From an uncultured Bacteroidota bacterium (GTDB lineage: Bacteria; Bacteroidota; Bacteroidia; Flavobacteriales; UA16), in contig CACHDD010000031.1 in the NCBI GenBank assembly GCA_902578505.1, forward strand, positions 1 to 11,204: DNA of 11,204 nucleotides, read 5' to 3'. Numbering within the stretch: the stretch's first letter is position 1; every line of letters starts with the position of its first letter. Below the pieces are notes generated by a model, which worked only from the letters and a program-made list of their open reading frames with translations, was not told the DNA's origin and ran no database searches. Positions 1 through 6,791 of this stretch are shown here, piece after piece. The translations under genes and the position numbers were made by a program.

Positions 1-245
1 CAGACGTAAAGGTGTTTGTGGTAGAATCTGAATGGCAGGCAGACTTGACTGTATATAAAGTTGATTCTCAATGGCAGTCAAATGGAAATGAGGGAAGATG
101 GTTTTTCACAGATTCTCAATGGCAAGCAGATAAAAAGGTGTATTTCGTGGATTCTCAATGGCAAGCAGATTTGAAGATTTTCTTTGTAGATTCTCAATGG
201 AAGGCCAAATGGAGAGAAAAAGAAAAAATTCATTTAATGTATTGA
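1..245 (+). CDS. 7(1) septoil-knot-like repeat protein (DUF6150-like), 5'-truncated
   Basis: The open frame runs in from the left edge (codons in frame from position 3, first residues D-V-K-V-F) and stops with TGA at 243-245, so the true start lies outside the window; the GTG at 12-14 is simply a Val codon of the repeat. The visible 80 residues are five near-identical short units of the type 'VYFVDSQWQADLK', followed by a basic tail ending K-I-H-L-M-Y. Each unit reads as a beta-strand (V-Y-F-V-D-S) plus a W-Q-A-D turn. This matches, from memory, the small bacterial family whose predicted structure is a 7(1) torus knot (septoil knot, DUF6150), common in Bacteroidota. No enzymatic residues are evident and the molecular function is unknown. 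No neighbour to its left is visible; on the right it converges on the anchor-B gene. Family assignment is by recognised repeat pattern, with no search behind it. Confidence 0.75.
   Translation, partial: DVKVFVVESEWQADLTVYKVDSQWQSNGNEGRWFFTDSQWQADKKVYFVDSQWQADLKIFFVDSQWKAKWREKEKIHLMY
24..206 (+). repeat. Five in-frame tandem repeat units inside the septoil-knot gene
   Basis: Units begin at 24, 63, 111, 150 and 189, so the spacings are 39, 48, 39 and 39 bp (13, 16, 13 and 13 codons). The core GATTCTCAATGG recurs at four of the five sites, and the units at 111 and 150 are identical over 21 bp. The three extra codons fall in the N-G-N-E-G insertion between units two and three. Confidence 0.8.
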
Positions 246-280
246 GAAAAAGATATTACTGATTTCTCGGAAAGAGTAAA

Positions 281-302
281 ATTTGAAACTTCAAATATTT
301 TT
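281..302 (+). terminator. Weak candidate terminator after the septoil-knot gene
   Basis: ATTTGAA and TTCAAAT (281-296) can form an AT-rich hairpin of 6-7 bp, followed by a short T stretch up to 302. It lies 36 bp after the stop at 245 in a convergent intergenic region (246-398) that shows nothing else convincing. The stem has only one G-C pair, so this is tentative. Confidence 0.25.
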
Positions 303-398
303 AATTAATACTATTACAGTTTCCTCTAATCAATACAATTGTAAACTAAAAAACAAGAATTTTATCGGTATCGGTAATAAGTTCCATGAATTTAAAAC

Positions 399-2690
399 CT
401 ATTCAAAAGAAAGTATCTTCTTCTCAAAAGAATTATCAGAATAGTAAATAATTACTATTTGGTTTCTTGCTTCGTGTACTTCTCTTCCTAATAGGTCAAT
501 AATCTTTACAATTTTCCTTTCTGGTGTCTCGAAAAGATTTACACTTTGTTGATTGTCAATAACAACATTAAATTCTGTTCGATCACTCAAGCAAGGGTCA
601 TTAGACGACATCTTCCAATTATAGTAGAAGTAGTAATAATTGTACTGATTCTCACTAGTTATTGTTGTGCTTGTAATGCTTGCCAAAGAACCTATATTGT
701 ATGGGAAACTGACTTGAGATCCAGAGTCATCGCGCCATAGATAGGGTTCATTTGTCCCTGATCTAATTTCATATCCCTCACCTGGAGTTAGCACAACGCC
801 AAGTTCAAATACATTTAATCCAGCAGTAAGGAATTGGCTTGCAGATGAAGCTAATGATCCATCTGGATTTAAGATTTCAATTTCTTGTATTCCACCTTGT
901 TCTGAATAAACTTCAACAGACTCGAAAAGTACCTCTTCGTAGACGTCGAAAATCATCCAATAGGAGTTGTTGTCGTGGTATTGACCGTTGTTGTAATCAG
1001 GCTCTTCCTTTCCCCCAATGACCTCAAACTCTCCATTTGAGTTAGAAACCCAAATCGATTGTGGATCAGTTGAAAACAACATAGTGTACGACTCGCCAAT
1101 GTGAATTTCCTCAGGCGAAGTCTCGGTTTCAAACCAATAAGATGATGGTTCGTTTGTGAATGTGACTGGTTCGATATTTTGGGTGAGAGTCTGCGGTTCT
1201 GCCGCTTCGATTATAAAGCACGATCCATCGTCTATTGTAGCTTCTTCATCGTAGTTGCAAGATTCTGAGTCAGTGCATCCGAAGCAAAATAGTTCTTCTC
1301 CTTCACACCCTCCACACTCATTGAATTCAATGCATGAACCATCATCAATCGTTACCTCTTCATCGTAATTACACATAGTGTCATCGGTACAACCGTAGCA
1401 GAAGAGTTCGTCTCCCTCGCAACCTCCACATTCGTTATATCCAACACACGAACCATCCTCAACAGTAGCTTCTGGATCGTAATTGCAAGCTTCAGAATCA
1501 GTGCACCCTAGATCCCAGAATTCGTCAACTAGTTTTAATAGGAATAGGCCTTCTTCAATGTGTGAAACAGCAATTACTCCTGAGGGGAAATATGGATAGT
1601 TAGACCATGTTCCGCTGAATTGGGCTGAGTTGCTCTGTGGGTAAACGTCGAAATACCCCATTTCTTCTAACTCCCCTTCAGCTATGTTTTCTGTTCCTAA
1701 AACTCTAAGTCCAGCCCTGTAGTTTGATTGATATATGAGTCCTTCGTGAACGTATAAATTGTGGTCAATAGCTTCAACGTCAGAAACGAAGGTACCGATC
1801 AATTCAGGTTCACTTAAATCGGTAACATCCCAAATAAAAGTAGTAGTGTTTATTCCTAAATTCTGTTCGTCAAGCTCGTCGTTGCAAATGAAATATTTGT
1901 AATCTTCTGTAAGCCAACCTTGGTGAGTGTAGTTAACCCCATCATAGCTTGAAGAACCTATAAGTGTGCAATCACTTGCATCAGTCACATCTACAATTGT
2001 AACTGTATTTTCATTACAGCAAAAAGCTATTTCCTTTCCTCCAAAATTTATATCAGGACCTTCGTATGACACAACTTGGGCGTCGTGTGTGTAGCCGTCG
2101 TTTGGGAAGTCACCTATTAATTGTGGGTTTGTGGGATTGCTTATGTCTAAAATGTGCAACCCTCCATCGAATGTACTAGTTCCAACTCCATAGGCTCTTG
2201 CTGTGCTTTCGTTAATCACGATGTTGTGTGCATTGCCAAATCCCGTGTAGTGATAATCCGGCTCTAGGGTTACTGGTGGAGCTGTAATTTCTCCGAGTTG
2301 CATTAGATCTACAACTTGCATTCCGTGGTCGCTCGCTTCTGCAACAATGAATGCGTGGTTGTTGTAGACTTTGATGTCTCGCCACATAGAACTGTATGTT
2401 GCCGTAGGTAGGTTAGCCACGTAAACTGGATTTAATGGGTCGCTAATATTTATGAATGCTGTTCCGTTGGTCCTTCCAATGATTACGTATTCAGTTCCAT
2501 CTGTTGGATTGACCCAACCCCAAATATCATTCATGTCACCACCGCCTATATCCGCCCCTTCAACAAAGGAAAGGAGGTCCATGTTTTGGCATGGGAATCC
2601 ACCTGCCATACCGTCTATGCATGGGGTTTGGGCTTGAGTAAAAAGAGTGAAAATGGTTAAGTAACTGAGGGTTACAATTTTCTTTAGCAT
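399..2690 (-). CDS. Secreted choice-of-anchor B family protein with GCTD repeats and short C-terminal sorting tail
   Basis: This is a 763-residue protein starting at the ATG at 2690-2688; an in-frame TTG two codons upstream is a less likely start. Residues 1-21 are a signal peptide (M-L-K-K, hydrophobic core, cleavage near T-Q-A-Q). Residues about 24-390 match the choice-of-anchor B family (TIGR04312) with LVIVD-type propeller repeats: the opening C-I-D-G-M-A-G-G-F-P-C, N-D-I-W-G-W, W-R-D-I-K-V-Y and H-G-M-Q-V-V-D are hallmarks. Three Cys-rich GCTD...CNYD...DGSC repeats follow (about 395-491). A beta-sandwich-like module comes next, with Y-H-D-N-N-S-Y-W-M-I-F-D and Y-Y-Y-F-Y-Y-N-W (about 500-695). 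The last 40 residues are a short tail (K-I-I-D-L-L-G-R-E-V ... F-E-K-K-I-L) rather than the usual Y-P-N-P type A domain. I infer export by Sec and then T9SS to the cell surface or outside. The ligand is unknown. It is divergent from the barrel gene at 2741. Confidence 0.88.
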   Translation of the reverse strand: MLKKIVTLSYLTIFTLFTQAQTPCIDGMAGGFPCQNMDLLSFVEGADIGGGDMNDIWGWVNPTDGTEYVIIGRTNGTAFINISDPLNPVYVANLPTATYSSMWRDIKVYNNHAFIVAEASDHGMQVVDLMQLGEITAPPVTLEPDYHYTGFGNAHNIVINESTARAYGVGTSTFDGGLHILDISNPTNPQLIGDFPNDGYTHDAQVVSYEGPDINFGGKEIAFCCNENTVTIVDVTDASDCTLIGSSSYDGVNYTHQGWLTEDYKYFICNDELDEQNLGINTTTFIWDVTDLSEPELIGTFVSDVEAIDHNLYVHEGLIYQSNYRAGLRVLGTENIAEGELEEMGYFDVYPQSNSAQFSGTWSNYPYFPSGVIAVSHIEEGLFLLKLVDEFWDLGCTDSEACNYDPEATVEDGSCVGYNECGGCEGDELFCYGCTDDTMCNYDEEVTIDDGSCIEFNECGGCEGEELFCFGCTDSESCNYDEEATIDDGSCFIIEAAEPQTLTQNIEPVTFTNEPSSYWFETETSPEEIHIGESYTMLFSTDPQSIWVSNSNGEFEVIGGKEEPDYNNGQYHDNNSYWMIFDVYEEVLFESVEVYSEQGGIQEIEILNPDGSLASSASQFLTAGLNVFELGVVLTPGEGYEIRSGTNEPYLWRDDSGSQVSFPYNIGSLASITSTTITSENQYNYYYFYYNWKMSSNDPCLSDRTEFNVVIDNQQSVNLFETPERKIVKIIDLLGREVHEARNQIVIIYYSDNSFEKKILSFE
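1218..1508 (-). repeat. Three Cys-rich GCTD...CNYD...DDGSC repeats with a 114-bp period
   Basis: Inside the anchor-B gene, three copies of a 21-residue motif (G-C-T-D, C-N-Y-D, D-G-S-C) start exactly 38 residues apart. The linkers between them are near-identical and contain N-E-C-G-G-C-E-G and E-L-F-C. Such motifs are frequent in secreted Bacteroidota proteins. The conserved Asp and Cys residues suggest metal binding and disulphide-stabilised stalks, which is inference. Confidence 0.85.
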
Positions 2691-2740
2691 AAACAAAAAT
2701 AGGCAGGAATTGAGTATTTTAGGAATCCAAAACTTCTATT

Positions 2741-3415
2741 ATGAGATTTTTACTAGCCGCAGCCTTGAGCTTATTTTGTTTAGAGTCTTTTAAAGCCCAA
2801 AACACAACTAGGTTTGGCGTTATTACAGGATTTAATAGCGCATACATAGAAAATGTTAGAAGTGGGTTTGATGATGTATCCATAGCTGGTGAAGAGGTCG
2901 ATTTAAATGGTGTTACTAGATATGATGCGACTTTAGGGTTTAATTTAGGTGTTGCTTTGATGATTGATTTGACTGAAAACATCAGCTTTCATTCAGAAAT
3001 GTTCTACTCTATGAAGGGATTTAGAAGTACAGAAACTGATTTGACTCATAAATACAAAAACATTTGCTTGCCTTTGTACTTGAGCTATGCCTTAGATGAT
3101 TCATTTTCATTTCTTGCTGGTATAGAGGGAGCTTACTTGTTTAGTGCAATATCCAAATCAACTGATGGTAGTCAAGTTGATCTTTTTGGTGAAGATTTCT
3201 TGAATTACAGAAGCTACGATGTTGGTGGGATGTTGGGAGCGATGTTCCAAGATCCTGATAACGGTTTGGCCTTTTCAGTAAGGTATATTCATGGATTTGT
3301 TTCTACCATGCCTAACGAGATTACAATATCTGATGAAGTTGGCACAACAATAGATACTGCAAAAAGCGGATTTTACAATAGGTGTTTCAATTTTTCGATT
3401 CACTACTACATGTAG
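2741..3415 (+). CDS. Outer membrane beta-barrel protein (PorT-like / OMP_b-brl family)
   Basis: This is a 224-residue protein starting at the ATG at 2741. Residues 1-20 form a signal peptide (M-R-F-L-L-A-A-A-L-S-L-F, cleavage near F-K-A-Q). The mature part alternates hydrophobic and polar residues in amphipathic strands (for example R-F-G-V-I-T-G-F-N, N-L-G-V-A-L-M-I-D-L, I-S-F-H-S-E-M-F-Y-S, F-N-F-S-I-H-Y-Y-M at the end), typical of an 8-10 strand outer-membrane barrel. The segment around 70-92 resembles the usual G-x-x-x-x-x-x-L-x-x-x-x-S-x-x-x-E-x-x-Y pattern of this family. It would sit in the outer membrane; substrate and role are unknown. Its TAG stop at 3413-3415 directly abuts the ATG of the next gene (0 bp gap), implying a shared transcript and probable translational coupling. 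No Shine-Dalgarno or clear promoter is visible in the 50-bp divergent gap upstream. Confidence 0.8.
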   Translation: MRFLLAAALSLFCLESFKAQNTTRFGVITGFNSAYIENVRSGFDDVSIAGEEVDLNGVTRYDATLGFNLGVALMIDLTENISFHSEMFYSMKGFRSTETDLTHKYKNICLPLYLSYALDDSFSFLAGIEGAYLFSAISKSTDGSQVDLFGEDFLNYRSYDVGGMLGAMFQDPDNGLAFSVRYIHGFVSTMPNEITISDEVGTTIDTAKSGFYNRCFNFSIHYYM

Positions 3416-4144
3416 ATGGCTTATAAATGCAAAAATTGCGGGGCCAATCTCTCTGGCCCTTGGTGTAGTAAATGTGGCCAAAAGCACCACAAAGACAGTA
3501 TCACAGCTAAGCGCATTGTAGGTGAAGCAGTTGAATCTGTCGTTGAATCTGAAAGGGGACTGTTTCACACCTTTCTTCAACTGGTTAGGCGGCCTGGAAC
3601 AGTTGTGTACGACTATACAAGTGGGAAAACGCAGCCTTATACTCCTCCATTTAAGTACCTACTTTTTGCATTCTTTATTTGTGTTGCAGCTGAGTATTTA
3701 ATCGACACTACGAGCGATTTGGACTTCGATGGAGTCAATAGTTCGATATCCTACAGACTGATGTTCTTCGCAATCCCTTTCTCAATTGTATCGTGGATTA
3801 TGTTGAGGAAGAAGATGCCCAATTTAGCAGGAAATTTCATCTTATCGATCTACATTATTGCCCAAATTGAGTTCTACGAATTGTTTTGTTTAATCATAGA
3901 AACCTATTTTAAAATAAGCCAAATCTATACCCTTCCAGCCTTTGTACTGCTAATAACAACTCAACTTTATTTGAATATTTATGAGTATGGATTATTCAGG
4001 TCATTCAGAAACGCCATCTTCCATATAGTTACTTCAGTATTACTGACTACTGGGATTTTATTGTTTGTCTATCTAGTGTTACTAGACTCTGAAAATATGG
4101 ATGCTCTCTTCGATATGTTTAACTTTCACCTTAAGCCAAACTAA
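3416..4144 (+). CDS. DUF3667 family zinc-ribbon integral membrane protein
   Basis: This is a 242-residue protein starting at the ATG immediately after the upstream stop. The N-terminus is a zinc ribbon with C5-x2-C8 and C17-x2-C20 (C-K-N-C-G ... W-C-S-K-C-G-Q-K). Next is the DUF3667 signature region: E-R-G-L-F-H-T-F-L-Q-L near 46-56, R-R-P-G-T-V-V-Y-D-Y near 58-67 and Y-T-P-P-F-K-Y-L-L-F near 75-84. Hydrophobic segments that could span the inner membrane lie near 80-97, 113-130, 140-162, 172-189 and 202-223. The zinc ribbon should face the cytoplasm. The family is widespread in Bacteroidota without an established function. It sits second in the packed four-gene cluster, 3 bp before the TIGR03032 gene. 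Confidence 0.87.
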   Translation: MAYKCKNCGANLSGPWCSKCGQKHHKDSITAKRIVGEAVESVVESERGLFHTFLQLVRRPGTVVYDYTSGKTQPYTPPFKYLLFAFFICVAAEYLIDTTSDLDFDGVNSSISYRLMFFAIPFSIVSWIMLRKKMPNLAGNFILSIYIIAQIEFYELFCLIIETYFKISQIYTLPAFVLLITTQLYLNIYEYGLFRSFRNAIFHIVTSVLLTTGILLFVYLVLLDSENMDALFDMFNFHLKPN

Positions 4145-4147
4145 ACT

Positions 4148-5221
4148 ATGAATAATCCTCATTCACCATTTCAATCGAAGTACACTCCACAACTACCAGA
4201 ACTTCTAAATCAGCTAGGTTGCAGTATTGCTATTTCTACATACCAAGCTGGAAAGTTGGTTTTCATTTCTTCACAGGATGGGAAGTCTTTAACTCAACTC
4301 CCTAGAAATTTTGAGAAGGCAATGGGTATTGCGGAAGATTATAAAAAGGATAAGCTTGCAATTGCTTGTAGAGATGAGGTGATAGTATTTAAGAATTCAA
4401 AAGACCTTGCGGCATACTACCCAAAATCCCCAAACAAATACGATTCACTCTACGTCCCCAGAATTACATACTATACAGGAACTGTAGATGTCCATGACGT
4501 TCACTTCGGTGAAGACGATCAGATTTATGCCGTTAACACACTTTTCTCTTGCATAGTCAGAGTTGATGGGGAGTACAATTTTACTCCAGTTTGGCAACCT
4601 CATTTTATAGATAAAATAGCTCCAGAGGATAGATGCCATTTAAATGGTATGGCTATGCAAAACGACAAGCCCAAATACGTCACAGCGTTTAATAGAGGCA
4701 ATACACCCAAAAGCTGGAGAGAAGGAATTGAAAATTCAGGTATCGTTATAGACGTTGAGACCAACAAAATCATCGCTGATGGATTAGCGATGCCACACTC
4801 ACCAACTCTCATCAACGGGGAATTATACTTACTTCAATCGGCTAATGGTCAACTAATAAAAATAAATACGGAGACAGGGGAGAAGGAGGTGATATTAGAA
4901 ACTGGAGCTTTTGCAAGAGGTATGTCTTATTACAATGATTTCCTTTTCATAGGGATGTCCAAGCTCAGAGAGAATTCAACTACTTTCAAAAAAATCATAC
5001 CAAACATCAAGAACAACGTTAGTGGAGTATTAGTGGTTCACCTTCCTACAAAGAGCAAGTATGGAAGCATTGTATACGACACTTCATTAGATGAGATTTA
5101 CGACGTTCACGTACTAAAAGATAAGGTTAGGCCCAATATCTTGAACACTATTAAGCCGCTTCATAAGGAGAGTTTAATGCTGCCTGAAACTACATTTTGG
5201 AAAAAGAAAAAATCAAACTAA
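4148..5221 (+). CDS. TIGR03032 family protein (DUF4915-like beta-propeller)
   Basis: This is a 357-residue protein starting at the ATG 3 bp after the previous stop. There is no signal peptide or membrane segment, so it is probably cytoplasmic. Motifs expected of TIGR03032 run along the whole length: S-T-Y-Q-A-G-K-L near 30-37, H-D-V-H-F at 116-120, C-H-L-N-G-M-A at 163-169, G-L-A-M-P-H-S-P at 212-219, A-R-G-M-S near 256-260, G-M-S-K-L-R-E at 269-275 and E-I-Y-D-V-H-V-L at 316-323. The conserved His residues (116, 120, 164, 217) could form a metal or active site, which is inference. The repeated short beta-strands suggest a propeller-like fold. To my knowledge the biochemical function is unknown. 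Full length for the family with no visible defect. Confidence 0.87.
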   Translation: MNNPHSPFQSKYTPQLPELLNQLGCSIAISTYQAGKLVFISSQDGKSLTQLPRNFEKAMGIAEDYKKDKLAIACRDEVIVFKNSKDLAAYYPKSPNKYDSLYVPRITYYTGTVDVHDVHFGEDDQIYAVNTLFSCIVRVDGEYNFTPVWQPHFIDKIAPEDRCHLNGMAMQNDKPKYVTAFNRGNTPKSWREGIENSGIVIDVETNKIIADGLAMPHSPTLINGELYLLQSANGQLIKINTETGEKEVILETGAFARGMSYYNDFLFIGMSKLRENSTTFKKIIPNIKNNVSGVLVVHLPTKSKYGSIVYDTSLDEIYDVHVLKDKVRPNILNTIKPLHKESLMLPETTFWKKKKSN

Positions 5222-5243
5222 ATTGCTTGGCAACACTCATAAC

Positions 5244-6758
5244 ATGATTCGTCACTCAAGGAAACAACGCCAACTCAAGCACTTAGTAAAGCAAACAAAC
5301 AAGCTTCTTGCTAAAACAAAAGGTGCCCTTACCACCCAAATTGTAGGATTAAAATCAAAGATCCAGAAACTTATTGACGAGCTTAAGTTTGTTATGGGTT
5401 CTGCAAGACTTCGCAAGACTTTAGGTTCACTTGTATTAGTGCTAGGGCTAGCTGTTGGCTTAACTCAAGCGCAAGATTTCGCACCCATTGGTCTCAATAC
5501 ATTTGGTATTCAAGGTTCTACATTTACTGATCAATTTGCAGATTTTGATTTAGTCGATCTTGATTTAGATGGAGATTTTGATTTAGTAGGAAGTAGACTC
5601 TATTTTGACTCTCAATATGCTTTTTATTTAGGTGGACCTTTAATTTATCAAGAGAATATAGGAACCTCAATTAATCCAAATTTTTCTCCTGGAAACACAA
5701 TCGGGGATAATATAGACTGGGGGGTTGATTACATTTACTTTGGTGGAATTAGCTCAATGAATTCGGTTGATCTTGATGGAGATGGGGATTTTGATCTAGT
5801 ATCCACACACAGTTATATTTATTCATATGACTATGAAACTAAAACGGAGCTCGAATTTGCTAAGGGATTATTGTTCATTGAAAATACTGGAAGTGCAACT
5901 ATTCCTGATTTCACACAGGCAGAAATAAATCCTTTTGGACTAGATTTAAGTTTAATAAATCCTAATGAAATAGATTCACTAGATTCATATATCGTTGACC
6001 TAGAATTTACTGATATTGATGATGACGGTGATTTCGATGTATTAGGAGTATATGCTTTAGGGGACTACGATCAAGATGTATATTCTACAAATCTTTTCCT
6101 TATAGAAAATATAGGGACAAGCTCAAGCCCTTCATTTGCTGAAGCAAATTTAGATCCTTTTGGAATCGATTCACCTTTTTATGGAATTGGTGCAAATGTT
6201 TCTTCGGTTGACTTAGATGTTGATGGAGATTTGGACTTAATTTTAAACGTATATACTGGATCTGAAGATTCAACCATGACTTCTGAATTAAGATATTTTG
6301 AAAATTCAGGAGATCCATCAAATCCCATATTTAGTGATGCAGTTCTTTCGCCATTTAACTTGGTCGCAAGTCCGATGTCTGCACTTTATAAAACTGACTT
6401 TACAGATATTGATGGTGATGGTGATGAGGATGCATTTCATTTTGATTTAGGGGGACTATTTTATGACTATAGTTCAACCGTACACTACCAAGAAAACATT
6501 GACGGTTCATATATTGCCGAGACCTCAGATGTTCAAATTGAAATATATCCTAATCCAGCAAGCGATAATTTATCAATTTCAAATATCGAAGTCGGGAGTA
6601 CAGTAAGATTTTTTGATTATGCAGGTAAGTTGGTGTGGGAGCAGGAGGTTGAAAATAAGTCTATGATGGTGGATTTAAGCAACTTCCCTTCAGGAGTTTA
6701 TTCTGTTGAGTTGAGAAGTAAGGATAAAACTTCAACAAAGAAATTGTTAATTGAATAA
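5244..6758 (+). CDS. Secreted FG-GAP/VCBS-repeat protein with extended N-terminal leader and T9SS type A sorting domain
   Basis: This is a 504-residue protein from the ATG at 5244; the frame is open from a TTG at 5223, and a second candidate ATG is at 5394 (residue 51). Residues 1-50 are basic and helix-prone (K/R-rich, coiled-coil-like). A signal-peptide-like core follows (L-G-S-L-V-L-V-L-G-L-A-V-G-L, cleavage near T-Q-A-Q at 74-77). The body has five D-x-D-x-D-G-D calcium-binding loops near residues 104, 175, 256, 322 and 388, spaced 66-81 residues, with E-N-I-G-T-S / E-N-T-G-S and N-P-F-G-L motifs between them. This is the FG-GAP/VCBS pattern of an integrin-like propeller. Residues about 430-504 are a canonical T9SS type A tail (I-Y-P-N-P-A-S-D-N ... 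G-V-Y-S-V-E-L ... K-K-L-L-I-E). It is probably exported and attached to, or released from, the surface. It is the last gene of the cluster, 22 bp after the TIGR03032 gene. Confidence 0.87.
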   Translation: MIRHSRKQRQLKHLVKQTNKLLAKTKGALTTQIVGLKSKIQKLIDELKFVMGSARLRKTLGSLVLVLGLAVGLTQAQDFAPIGLNTFGIQGSTFTDQFADFDLVDLDLDGDFDLVGSRLYFDSQYAFYLGGPLIYQENIGTSINPNFSPGNTIGDNIDWGVDYIYFGGISSMNSVDLDGDGDFDLVSTHSYIYSYDYETKTELEFAKGLLFIENTGSATIPDFTQAEINPFGLDLSLINPNEIDSLDSYIVDLEFTDIDDDGDFDVLGVYALGDYDQDVYSTNLFLIENIGTSSSPSFAEANLDPFGIDSPFYGIGANVSSVDLDVDGDLDLILNVYTGSEDSTMTSELRYFENSGDPSNPIFSDAVLSPFNLVASPMSALYKTDFTDIDGDGDEDAFHFDLGGLFYDYSSTVHYQENIDGSYIAETSDVQIEIYPNPASDNLSISNIEVGSTVRFFDYAGKLVWEQEVENKSMMVDLSNFPSGVYSVELRSKDKTSTKKLLIE

Positions 6759-6791
6759 TTTTATATTCTTATCACCAGTTATAACAAAAAA

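Noticed and set aside
24..206. Regular direct repeats resembling a CRISPR array
   Set aside because: The units are in-frame parts of one protein, the intervening 'spacers' are themselves similar, and spacings are multiples of three. No cas genes are present.
2694..2701. TATTTTTG on the minus strand, a perfect TAnnTTTG -7 element for the anchor-B gene
   Set aside because: It lies only 3 bp from the ATG, so transcription would start inside the gene. The nearest upstream TTG is at 26 bp spacing instead of 19.
2719..2982. 87-residue minus-strand frame opposite the barrel gene
   Set aside because: It overlaps a convincing signal-peptide protein in full, has no recognisable domain and reads as an antisense shadow.
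3275..3580. 101-residue minus-strand frame across the barrel/DUF3667 junction
   Set aside because: It would be antisense to two genes with clear family motifs and itself has no motif or plausible composition.
5223..5243. TTG start at 5223 for the FG-GAP protein
   Set aside because: It adds only seven residues before an ATG at 5244 and lies 1 bp after the upstream stop. The ATG is the more economical choice, though not proven.
6100..6321. 73-residue minus-strand frame inside the FG-GAP gene
   Set aside because: Its Leu/Gln/His-rich translation is what antisense of the repetitive Asp/Gly/Glu-coding DNA would give.
6759..6791. Possible shared terminator between convergent genes
   Set aside because: Only very short AT pairings are possible and no GC-bearing stem is visible.
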